NCBI GenBank assembly: GCA_965601955.1
Contig: OZ271855.1
Coordinates: forward strand, 1,860,001-1,924,000
Direction of reading: 5' to 3'
Length of the DNA stretch: 64,000 bases
Origin: RHLJ01 sp965601955
GTDB taxonomy: Bacteria; Bacteroidota; Rhodothermia; Balneolales; Balneolaceae
In this document: positions 42,437-49,656 of the stretch, piece after piece
How positions within the stretch are numbered: the stretch's first letter is position 1
Layout: each line of letters begins with the position of its first letter
Notes under the pieces: generated by a model
Told to the model about the DNA's origin: nothing
Seen by the model: only the letters and a program-made list of their open reading frames with translations
Database searches by the model: none
Position numbers and translations under genes: made by a program

Positions 42437-42982
42437 TTAGTCGTACTCTATAGAAAGGACGATATCTGACTCATAAATGCCGCTAGCGATATCGTTAACG
42501 TAGATTGAGCCAAATACGAAGAGGTACATTTCTTTCCAGATTTCAGCTGAGTTCGAGGTAATAATCTCTCCATATTCATTAATTGGGAGTATTCCTTGAT
42601 TATTTTCTAATACTACTGCTTCATCAGAAGATCGATTTCCTTTGTTATTATAAGCGAGCTGTAAGTCGATAGGTATGACGTCTGAGATGGCAGGATTAAT
42701 ATGAGTCAACTCAGGGGGCAAGATTAAGTCTATAAATACATTTTGTGTGTAATACGCCCTGATACTGAAAATTCCGGCATTGACATCGCTAATCCCAATA
42801 GACTGTTCTCCTGCATTTATTGCAAAAGTGCCAAAATCCAATTCCTGTTCTACCGTTGCGCTTAATTCCGGTTCAATACGAATCTGCAGGTTAATGAATT
42901 GTGCTAGTACTGAGCCTGGCACTAATCCAAAAAGGATAAAAGCTGTAGAAAAGAGAAAGATATTTTTTTTAGGCCTAGTCAT
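42437..42982 (-). CDS. DUF4402-like minor fimbrial subunit 1
   Basis: 181 residues from ATG at 42982; the frame is open upstream to 43171 but the added residues run antisense-like through the previous gene and precede a clear signal peptide (NIFLFSTAFILFGLVPGSVLAQ). The mature protein begins FINLQIRIEPELSATVEQ, followed by LDFGTFAINAG and YLFVFGSIYVNDIASGIYES, then IVLSIEYD. The 'LDFG' strand and the closing 'Y-x-x-x-I-x-x-x-I-x-Y-D' strand are shared with the neighbouring subunits. The start overlaps the previous stop by eight bases. It probably is a tip, adaptor or minor component. Confidence 0.78.
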   Translation of the reverse strand: MTRPKKNIFLFSTAFILFGLVPGSVLAQFINLQIRIEPELSATVEQELDFGTFAINAGEQSIGISDVNAGIFSIRAYYTQNVFIDLILPPELTHINPAISDVIPIDLQLAYNNKGNRSSDEAVVLENNQGILPINEYGEIITSNSAEIWKEMYLFVFGSIYVNDIASGIYESDIVLSIEYD

Positions 42983-43571
42983 ATTGAACCGTAATAGTGA
43001 TGTCTCCAGAGTAACTCCCCGCATTAACATCACCTTCAGTAAAATCAAGATCTCCGTAAATATACAAATAGGCGGTTTCATTAAATGCAGATGGATTATA
43101 CCCTTCATAAACCGGAGTAGGGGGAGGGCCGGGAGGGGCATTACCTCGGTATTTAATTGGAAACTGAGCACTGGCAGTTAAACCAATAGTAGTCATTAAA
43201 ATGGCTTGAGAAGTACTATTCACCCCTTTGTTTGCATACGCTGCTCTTATTGTAAATGGAATCCTACAGGTGGATGTGCCGCAAGGAGCACCATCCAGTG
43301 TTAAATATTGTGGTCCTGTTACATCTACAATGACATCGAGGTAGCGAACTCCTTCTATAGATAGAACTTTTGCATTAAATAAATCGATTTCCTGGTCTAT
43401 TCCAGTAATAACCAATCCAAAATCAAGATCCGAAGCAGGAGCTAGATCGGACAGTGTCATTGTATACTGACTGCTGTAACTCCCAAAATCAATCTCCTGT
43501 GCGGTAACAGGATTAAGATTCATAGAGAGTAATACAAATAAAAGGATATATGTATATCTCTTCAAAAGCAT
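42975..43571 (-). CDS. DUF4402-like minor fimbrial subunit 2
   Basis: 198 residues. Signal peptide ends PVTAQ. The mature protein contains SDLDFGLVITGIDQ and closes YLYIYGDLDFTEGDVNAGSY, DITITVQYD, the family pattern. It has a Cys pair (APCGTSTCRIPF) that could form a disulfide and a proline-rich loop GNAPPGPPPTPVYEG. Co-transcribed with the genes on either side (six-base gap upstream, eight-base overlap downstream). Size and cysteines suggest a minor or adhesin-like subunit. Confidence 0.8.
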   Translation of the reverse strand: MLLKRYTYILLFVLLSMNLNPVTAQEIDFGSYSSQYTMTLSDLAPASDLDFGLVITGIDQEIDLFNAKVLSIEGVRYLDVIVDVTGPQYLTLDGAPCGTSTCRIPFTIRAAYANKGVNSTSQAILMTTIGLTASAQFPIKYRGNAPPGPPPTPVYEGYNPSAFNETAYLYIYGDLDFTEGDVNAGSYSGDITITVQYD

Positions 43572-43577
43572 AGGAGT

Positions 43578-44078
43578 CTAGATGTAGTCAATCTCGATGG
43601 TGAAGTCACCTTCATAGTTTCCGGGTTGTGCGTTGGTAAGAATTACAATTCCGCCCACCCAAATATGGTACTCTCCATCCGTATTGAATCTTAATGTCTG
43701 ATTTTCATTTTCAATGATCTCAGAGCTGGATTGATCTTCTATATCATTTCCCGATAATTCGTAGGTAAATATGAGAAAGCCGGGCCCTTCGATTCTGGAA
43801 AGCCTTCGCTCCTGTAAAAAGTTAAGCCTGAATTCTGCTTCAGGAGTTCCTACTGCAATCATATACCCAGCGTTTGCATCTACCACAGGATTTACATAAA
43901 TCCTTTCCTGTCCTGGTTGTGTGTTGCCAAAAGTCATCGATTTTACGGTTATAAGCTCGATAGATTGGGCAACTCTAGCGCCTACAGTAACTACGGTAGA
44001 TAGGGTCCTATTCTCTTGCGCTTTACCTGAAGCTTGTAGAAAAGTGAAAATTAATATGGTAAAAAGGATAACCCTCAT
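43578..44078 (-). CDS. DUF4402-like minor fimbrial subunit 3
   Basis: 166 residues. Signal peptide ends ASGKAQ. The mature part starts ENRTLSTVVTVGARVAQSI and includes VKSMTFGNTQPGQERIYV, RFNTDGEYHIWVGGIVIL and the end GNYEGDFTIEIDYI, the DUF4402 subunit plan. First gene of a three-gene cluster of minor subunits, downstream of a region containing a 20-bp palindrome and TTAATTAA sites. Its probable function is to be incorporated in the fimbria as a low-copy component. Confidence 0.8.
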   Translation of the reverse strand: MRVILFTILIFTFLQASGKAQENRTLSTVVTVGARVAQSIELITVKSMTFGNTQPGQERIYVNPVVDANAGYMIAVGTPEAEFRLNFLQERRLSRIEGPGFLIFTYELSGNDIEDQSSSEIIENENQTLRFNTDGEYHIWVGGIVILTNAQPGNYEGDFTIEIDYI

Positions 44079-44128
44079 CAGCGCTAACTATAGTTTAATT
44101 AAAGATCATCTTCTCTCTTATGATTAAC

Positions 44129-44167
44129 CAGTTAAGGTTTCTTAATTAACTGATTATAATCAGTTAG
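44129..44167 (-). promoter_or_regulatory. Palindromic operator candidate upstream of minor fimbrial cluster
   Basis: A perfect 18-bp palindrome AACTGATTATAATCAGTT (44148-44165), extendable by one T-A pair on each side, sits 70-90 bases upstream of the minor-subunit start at 44078. CAGTTAA (44129-44135) and TTAACTG (44146-44152) form a further inverted pair, and TTAATTAA lies at 44142-44149. This density of symmetric sites in a 40-base stretch suggests regulator binding or a strong cruciform. Confidence 0.45.
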
Positions 44168-44179
44168 ATGAAATTTAAT

Positions 44180-44572
44180 TTACCAGGCGAAAGCGTTAAA
44201 ATATAGAGCATCGAGTGAAACTTCATTATGCAAAAGTCTCACATTTCTTTCCATAACCTCGGTATACTTTCTGTAGTTTGCGGTCATCTCAAAGTTATAA
44301 GAGATGGTCTGATTCCTGAACCTTGACGAAAAGTTAATAGTCACACTATAAACGCTGTCAATAGGTTCAGTATCAATTAAATAGTAAGGGCGAAGTGAAT
44401 TTATAGGAGGTACATTTCCAACTATTTGAAGTTGGTCTCTTCCAGGGACGAATGTACTATCCTCTAGCTGAGGCTTCATATTTACATTAAAAGTAACGGA
44501 TTGTCTTGCTTCTGCTCTGTCAGAACCAAGCACTAATAAAACCAGAACTAAAAAAGTAACAGATAATCTCAT
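44180..44572 (-). CDS. Small secreted beta-domain protein (starch-binding-like fold)
   Basis: 130 residues. Signal peptide ends RAEARQ. The mature start, SVTFNVNMKPQLEDSTFVPG followed by DQLQIVGNVPPINSL, resembles the 'V-T-F-x-V-D-M' beta-sandwich modules seen in Bacteroidetes-type secreted proteins (CBM20-like), including the 'D-x-V-x-x-x-G' strand. It has no other domain. Located six bases after the PilX-like gene and upstream of the fimbrial subunits; role unknown. Confidence 0.65.
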   Translation of the reverse strand: MRLSVTFLVLVLLVLGSDRAEARQSVTFNVNMKPQLEDSTFVPGRDQLQIVGNVPPINSLRPYYLIDTEPIDSVYSVTINFSSRFRNQTISYNFEMTANYRKYTEVMERNVRLLHNEVSLDALYFNAFAW

Positions 44573-44577
44573 GCTTA

Positions 44578-46047
44578 TTAATTTGAAGTGTCATTAATTT
44601 CGTCTTTCCAGTATACAATAGAGAACACACTTTCTCTCGGGAATGATGGTGGAATATTTCCCTTTAAACGACCATCATATTGGTAATTTTTTTGGTAACC
44701 AGAAACGATAGTGCTCCCTGAGAAGGTACCTACAGCTCCTCTATTCTGTTGAATAAGTCCACCTAGCAAGTTTAAAGCTCCCTTGGAGCCACCACTACTA
44801 TAATTTTCTACATAGAAAGAGTTATTCAATGCCATTATAGAAGCATGAATGGTCAAATCCTGAGTCCCTGAGGCGCTATGAGCATTACGATCTACGACTA
44901 CATCACCTTCGCTAACGAGGCCTAATAGATCAGTTGAAGAACTGTCTATTAAAGGGCTGGTGTGGTAAAAAATATCGCCAACGATTTCAATTTCATCTTC
45001 AGAATGAAGGGTAACGGCTCCTTTTACTGTGCCTTCTACGGTAATTTTACCAGAGGTTGAAATAACACCACCCATCGTGGTTAGGTCAATGGTCTCACTT
45101 TCCCAGGTAGTATTATAACATATACGAGGCCTGTACCATGTACCACAGGTGTAGGAAGTTACAATAGCTTTATTGACATCAGCATAACCAATACCACTGT
45201 TTTCATAGAAATCAATGTCGATATCTCCATCAAAAGTAATTCCACTTTCAGCTGCCGCAGTTGCCAATTTGCTTAATTCATAAGAAGTAGGAGAAGATTT
45301 AACAGGGGCATTAAAATTTTCTCCTCCAAAGAAATTAGGATTGGTAGGATTGGTGCTATGTGCCTGCCAGTTATTTGGGCTTGTAATCAATCCGTAAAAA
45401 GAGGGAGAGCCTGACATTTTGAAAGTACCGTTAGTATGAATTGGACCGTAGATATTATCTGCATCCATAAACCAAATATTTCCACCGGATGAACTTAGCT
45501 CGGAGTTAGTCATGTATGAGTACTTAGAGAAAGAATCTCTTTGCATCAATACTTCGGTAGTTACTTCTATATTATCATAAGTACTCGTGCTCATAAGCAG
45601 TACTTTGTATTCATCCCAGGCACCAACGCTATTGGAAGGCTTATTGCTTGATGATTGAGTGTAGCTCTTAAGACTTCCCGACATTTTGTTTTGAAGAAGC
45701 TTGGATTGTAGAACATCAGGTTCAAGTTCCTGAACCTGGGTTTCCTGTACGGTTTGACCTGCTAAGAGCTTGGTAACATTTGCTTTGAGTAGGTCGTTAT
45801 CTCTCGTTAACATAGCACCTGCATCCATAACTTCAGTAAGGGATAGGCTATCTGTCCAGTTATTATCAGCCTTCATATTTTCGATCGCATTATCGATAAG
45901 GCTTTTTGCAATGTTTCTTGCTACCTGTTCTTCATAATAAGTATTGGTGATTTCGGGCAAATCCTGCATTCTGTCAGAATTCTGAACGTTTACAAGCCCC
46001 GTAATAATTGTTAAACCGCCAACTAAGAATAACAAACTCTTTCCCAT
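44578..46047 (-). CDS. PilX-like / DUF4900-like surface protein, copy B
   Basis: 489 residues. An N-terminal hydrophobic helix directly after MGKS (LLFLVGGLTIITGLVNV) resembles an uncleaved pilin-type helix, but no prepilin-peptidase site with Glu+5 is visible. A helical region with ARNIAKSLIDNAIENM follows, then a right-handed beta-repeat region: YGPIHTNGTFKMSGSPSFYG, VISTSGKITVEGTVKGAVTL, DLTIHASIMALNNSFYV, and GLIQQNRGAVGTFSGSTIV, as in DUF4900-type proteins. Compared with copy A it has an extra about 60-residue linker (LLAGQTVQETQVQ, LEPDVLQSKLLQNK) and a Cys pair (SYTCGTWYRPRICYN). GGAG lies just before the ATG. It is third in a three-gene set. Confidence 0.72.
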   Translation of the reverse strand: MGKSLLFLVGGLTIITGLVNVQNSDRMQDLPEITNTYYEEQVARNIAKSLIDNAIENMKADNNWTDSLSLTEVMDAGAMLTRDNDLLKANVTKLLAGQTVQETQVQELEPDVLQSKLLQNKMSGSLKSYTQSSSNKPSNSVGAWDEYKVLLMSTSTYDNIEVTTEVLMQRDSFSKYSYMTNSELSSSGGNIWFMDADNIYGPIHTNGTFKMSGSPSFYGLITSPNNWQAHSTNPTNPNFFGGENFNAPVKSSPTSYELSKLATAAAESGITFDGDIDIDFYENSGIGYADVNKAIVTSYTCGTWYRPRICYNTTWESETIDLTTMGGVISTSGKITVEGTVKGAVTLHSEDEIEIVGDIFYHTSPLIDSSSTDLLGLVSEGDVVVDRNAHSASGTQDLTIHASIMALNNSFYVENYSSGGSKGALNLLGGLIQQNRGAVGTFSGSTIVSGYQKNYQYDGRLKGNIPPSFPRESVFSIVYWKDEINDTSN

Positions 46048-46059
46048 AATAACTCCTTT

Positions 46060-46647
46060 TTAATATGGTAAGTTTATGTTGTTAGGTACGAAAATTCGTT
46101 TCCAGGTGTTTTTTGGATAGAACTCCTGGCTTGCGCTACCCACCGTGTAAGCCTCTCCGGACTCGGTGATGATCTGTACTTCTACTTTCTTCACAGAGGT
46201 TTTATTAGTGGTAACCGTGCCGTCCGCTGTGTAGTATTTCAGTTTGAATAAAGTAACCGGAAACTGAATTGTCCCATACGTGTTGTTTGATATCGGGCCA
46301 ACTCTTTTCAGGTAATAGTCATTCGGATTATCCGTAGCTGTAACCGGGGCATTAGTGTCTAAATACCATCTGATGTTGGTAGCTCCATAGCTATCGTCGT
46401 CATATACATCAGCCTGAAAGAGGACATTGTCAGAGTTGATAGTAGTAAATGGAACGGCTAATCCTGTATTATATCCAATCTTATTAAAATCATTCGTAAG
46501 TACGGTTACAACATTATCAAGATTTTGTTGACTGATCGTACTGAGCAAAAATTCCTGGGAACTTGTAACCAGCTGTTGGTTATATGCAAATATGGAGAGC
46601 ATAAAAATACCTCCAATAACAAATGTTGTAATCAATCCTACATTCAT
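46060..46647 (-). CDS. PilW-like membrane-anchored protein, copy B
   Basis: 195 residues. Hydrophobic N-terminal helix (NVGLITTFVIGGIFMLSIFA) followed by an extended helix with LLSTISQQNLDNVVTVLTND and a beta-rich C-terminal domain ending VPNNINLPY. This is the pilin/pseudopilin outline, though the classical leader and Glu+5 are missing. It is 60 percent or so similar by eye to the equivalent gene at 48555. Position between a PilV-like and a PilX-like gene gives the same order as minor-pilin clusters. The function is inferred from architecture only. Confidence 0.68.
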   Translation of the reverse strand: MNVGLITTFVIGGIFMLSIFAYNQQLVTSSQEFLLSTISQQNLDNVVTVLTNDFNKIGYNTGLAVPFTTINSDNVLFQADVYDDDSYGATNIRWYLDTNAPVTATDNPNDYYLKRVGPISNNTYGTIQFPVTLFKLKYYTADGTVTTNKTSVKKVEVQIITESGEAYTVGSASQEFYPKNTWKRIFVPNNINLPY

Positions 46648-46655
46648 AACTTCAC

Positions 46656-47075
46656 CTAATAGGAATAAGATTTCACATAATCTAACGTGACAAAAATACT
46701 CGGGTCTAAAGATTCATTTAGTACACTTACTGTTACCTGATATCTTTTTTGTGATCCAGTATCCTCAATAAGTTCTGATTCAGCATATACTACAAAATCA
46801 CTGCTATACTGATCAGTGGAACCATACGTGTGTGTTTCTGTAACCGGATAAGCTGAATAGACATAAGAACCACTTGTGGGATCCAGGTCTGTATCATCAT
46901 AAATCCACTGTACTTTATCTAGTTCATCCTGGGCTACAGCAATAGATCGATATTCCAATTCTGTCCGATACAATTCAGTACGGGTGGAATTGTAATTCCT
47001 GGCCGTATTCATGGCAAGAGTGGAAAAAATCATCATTGCCACCGTTAAATATATTATTTCGGCATAACTCGCCAT
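46656..47075 (-). CDS. PilV-like membrane-anchored protein, copy B
   Basis: 139 residues. MASYAEIIYLTVAMMIFSTLAMNTARNY forms an N-terminal helix; EYRSIAVAQDELDKVQWIYD is a conserved amphipathic segment nearly identical to the same segment in copy A (FRAIAVAQDEIDKVQWIYD). A beta-rich domain ending LDYVKSYSY follows. First gene of the second triad; the preceding 165-base intergenic region holds TTAATTAA at 47146-47153. Pilin-like assignment is tentative because no prepilin-peptidase motif is seen. Confidence 0.68.
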   Translation of the reverse strand: MASYAEIIYLTVAMMIFSTLAMNTARNYNSTRTELYRTELEYRSIAVAQDELDKVQWIYDDTDLDPTSGSYVYSAYPVTETHTYGSTDQYSSDFVVYAESELIEDTGSQKRYQVTVSVLNESLDPSIFVTLDYVKSYSY

Positions 47076-47240
47076 ACCAACCCTTTACATAACATAATTC
47101 AAAATTAAAATAGTAATAATAAGCCAAGACGCTAATTAGATTGCATTAATTAACAACAAGCGAATCAATCCATTATCACTATTTCCAACGCTAAATATTA
47201 CCCATTAAATTGTCCCATTACTCTAACATTTGTATAACAT

Positions 47241-48542
47241 TCAACTACCCACTTTGCTCACTTTATCTTTCCAATAAAGTATGGAGAAGATACTTTCACG
47301 AGGAAATTCTGGGGGGATTTGACTGCGTAATCGATTATCGTACTGATAATTTTTGGTGTATCCCGAAACAATCGAGGTACCAGAAAAAGTACCAACGGCA
47401 CCTCGATTTTTTTGAACAATTCCGCCAAGAAGATTCAGCTTACCTCTCGAACTCCCACTCCAGTAATCCTCAACATAAAAAGAGGTATTAAGGGCCATAA
47501 TTGTAGCATGAATATCCAAATCCTGAGTGCCTGAGGAAGAATGGGCATATCGATCAATTCGAACGCTGCCTTCGCTCACTAAGCCAAGTAAATCGGTTGA
47601 AGTAGAATCAAGCATTGGGTTCGTTGAATAGGTGATATCTCCATCAATTTCTATCAAGGTTTCAGAATGCAGGGTAACCGAACCTTTTACTTCTCCTTTA
47701 ACATCAATTCTACCCGAAGTAGATATTATACCATTCGTATCGCTCAGTTTATGACTATTCCAGCTGCTCCAGCTTCCACTTGAGTACTCACGGATATTGG
47801 CATATCCCTCATCACCGCTTACGTAGAAATCAACTTCTATTTGATTGGAATAGGTAATGCCACCCGAACCAGCTGCTGAAGTCAATTTTGATAATTCATA
47901 GCTATCGGGTGGGCTTTTGTAAGGAGCAAAGAAATTAGAACCCCCGTTAAAAGTCGGGTTTGTAGGGTTCGTAGGATGTGCTTCCCACATATTGGGGCTG
48001 GTAGTTAACCCATTAAATGTTGGGGAACCAGACATTTTATAGACGCCATTGGTATGAATTGGCCCCCAAAGCTCATCTTTGTCCCAGAACCAGATATTTG
48101 AACCCGAGGAACTTAGCTCGGATTCTGTTAGGTAAGAATATTTCGAATAGGAATCCTGTCTCATCAATACTTCTGTAGTGACTTCATAGGCAACACCATT
48201 TTTTTCAAAACGGCCGACACTGTTCAGCAGAATTTTATACTGATCCCATGAAGTAACACTATGATCAGTAGGGTAGGAGTCACTATTCATTGTATAAGCT
48301 GTGAGGGTCCCAGATCCGAAATAATTGGAATCCGATGAGATGCTTCCTGCCCAGTCGGTATCCTTTTTCATGAGCTCTATAGCATTGTCTATCAAACTTT
48401 TAGAGACGTTACGAGCTTGTACTTCATTATAATATTCTGCGTTTTTTTCAGGTAGAATATTGTTTCTTTGATCGCTTCTGGTTTGAATAATTCCAGTCAA
48501 CACTACAACACCTGATAACAAAAGTAATATTCCTTTTCCCAT
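47241..48542 (-). CDS. PilX-like / DUF4900-like surface protein, copy A
   Basis: 433 residues, paralogous to the gene at 44578 over most of its length. N-terminal helix GILLLLSGVVVLTGIIQT, ARNVSKSLIDNAIELMKK, then beta repeats: WGPIHTNGVYKMSGSPTFNG, GIISTSGRIDVKGEVKGSVTL, DLDIHATIMALNTSFYV, GGIVQKNRGAVGTFSGTSIV, and ending FPRESIFSILYWKDK. It lacks the linker and cysteine pair of copy B. Its start follows the PilW-like gene by 12 bases. Likely exposed on the cell surface; a role at the tip or base of a filament is inferred. Confidence 0.72.
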   Translation of the reverse strand: MGKGILLLLSGVVVLTGIIQTRSDQRNNILPEKNAEYYNEVQARNVSKSLIDNAIELMKKDTDWAGSISSDSNYFGSGTLTAYTMNSDSYPTDHSVTSWDQYKILLNSVGRFEKNGVAYEVTTEVLMRQDSYSKYSYLTESELSSSGSNIWFWDKDELWGPIHTNGVYKMSGSPTFNGLTTSPNMWEAHPTNPTNPTFNGGSNFFAPYKSPPDSYELSKLTSAAGSGGITYSNQIEVDFYVSGDEGYANIREYSSGSWSSWNSHKLSDTNGIISTSGRIDVKGEVKGSVTLHSETLIEIDGDITYSTNPMLDSTSTDLLGLVSEGSVRIDRYAHSSSGTQDLDIHATIMALNTSFYVEDYWSGSSRGKLNLLGGIVQKNRGAVGTFSGTSIVSGYTKNYQYDNRLRSQIPPEFPRESIFSILYWKDKVSKVGS

Positions 48543-48554
48543 AACAACTCCAGA

Positions 48555-49142
48555 TTAATAGGGTAGGTTAATATTGTTGGGTACGAACGTCCTTTTCCAT
48601 ACAGTTCGCTGATATATATCTTCTCCGCCAGACGTCTTACCGTATGGCTCCGGGGATTCGATCACAATTTCTACAGAAATCTTCTTCACTGTGGCAGTAT
48701 TGGTGGTTACTGCATCATTTGCCGTCTTATAAACAACGCTAAAATGGACTACCGGAAATTGAGTTACTCCATAAGTACTTCCTGTAATTGGCCCGGTTCT
48801 CTTTAGGTAAAAGTCGTTGGGGTTTTTAGTAGCTGTAACCTGGGCTGTTTTATCAAACTCCCACCTGATATTGGTTACACCGTAAGAATCTCCATCAAAA
48901 GCATCCGCTTCGAAAATAATATCGTCAGAATCTATTTTGTTGAAAGGGTCTGAGGTTCCAGTACCAAATCCAATTCTATTAAAATCATTATTGACTAACT
49001 CAATGATTTCATTGAGCATGATTTGAGTAGATACGGAAACAGTATTTTCGGCGCTCTCATTTAACACCCTTCCATTGAAGGCTAAAATGGAGATCATCAA
49101 CAATCCCCCGACTGCAAAACTTGTAACGATGCCTATATTCAT
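48555..49142 (-). CDS. PilW-like membrane-anchored protein, copy A
   Basis: 195 residues, same length as copy B. N-terminal helix NIGIVTSFAVGGLLMISILA, then QIMLNEIIELVNNDFNRIGF, and the C-terminal end TFVPNNINLPY, identical in its last ten residues to copy B. Middle gene of the first triad with six and 12 base gaps to its neighbours. Confidence 0.7.
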   Translation of the reverse strand: MNIGIVTSFAVGGLLMISILAFNGRVLNESAENTVSVSTQIMLNEIIELVNNDFNRIGFGTGTSDPFNKIDSDDIIFEADAFDGDSYGVTNIRWEFDKTAQVTATKNPNDFYLKRTGPITGSTYGVTQFPVVHFSVVYKTANDAVTTNTATVKKISVEIVIESPEPYGKTSGGEDIYQRTVWKRTFVPNNINLPY

Positions 49143-49148
49143 AACAAA

Positions 49149-49568
49149 CTATTTTGCATAGGTTTTGATGTAGTTGAGAGTAACCGAAACCTCTGGAGTC
49201 ACCTGGCTGTTAGTCACCGTAACAGTTACCCTGTAGCGTTTTTGAAGCATGGAATCTTCTATAAGCTGTGAAGCAGCGGAAACTGAAAAATCTTCTGAAT
49301 ACTGTTGGCTGGAGCCATATCGAAGTGTCTCAGTCTTTGGATAGTTGGTATAGGTATAGGATGGGCTCGCAGGATCTAATTGAGCCTGATCATAAATCCA
49401 CTGCACTTTATCTATTTCATCCTGAGCTACAGCAATAGCTCTAAACTCTATATCAGATTTATACCTGTTTTGTGATGTCGTTTGATAATTTCTTGCGGTG
49501 TTTACTGCAAGAGAAGAAAAAACGATCAGGGCAGCAGTTAAAAAAATAATATCGGAGTAACTACTCAT
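49149..49568 (-). CDS. PilV-like membrane-anchored protein, copy A
   Basis: 139 residues, same length as copy B. N-terminal helix SDIIFLTAALIVFSSLAVNT, conserved FRAIAVAQDEIDKVQWIYD, and a beta-rich C-terminal part ending LNYIKTYAK. A strong GGAGG lies just upstream of the ATG. First gene of the first triad, 88 bases downstream of a giant repeat-protein gene, with which it may be co-transcribed. Confidence 0.7.
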   Translation of the reverse strand: MSSYSDIIFLTAALIVFSSLAVNTARNYQTTSQNRYKSDIEFRAIAVAQDEIDKVQWIYDQAQLDPASPSYTYTNYPKTETLRYGSSQQYSEDFSVSAASQLIEDSMLQKRYRVTVTVTNSQVTPEVSVTLNYIKTYAK

Positions 49569-49656
49569 TTTGACCTCCAGTTTTATTTTAAGAGGTAAAA
49601 AAAGGAGAAGTATTACATTTTTTCTTCTGGCCTTACACTCAAAACCAGCATTTTCT

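Noticed and set aside
42983..43171. N-terminal extension of the minor subunit 1 reading frame
   Set aside because: The open frame reaches 43171 but overlaps minor subunit 2 by nearly 200 bases and gives residues unlike a signal peptide, whereas ATG at 42982 starts a clear one.
44180..49568. Complete type IV pilus operon
   Set aside because: Only pilin-like N-terminal helices are seen. No PilB/PilT ATPase, PilC, PilD or secretin gene is present and the prepilin cleavage site is absent.
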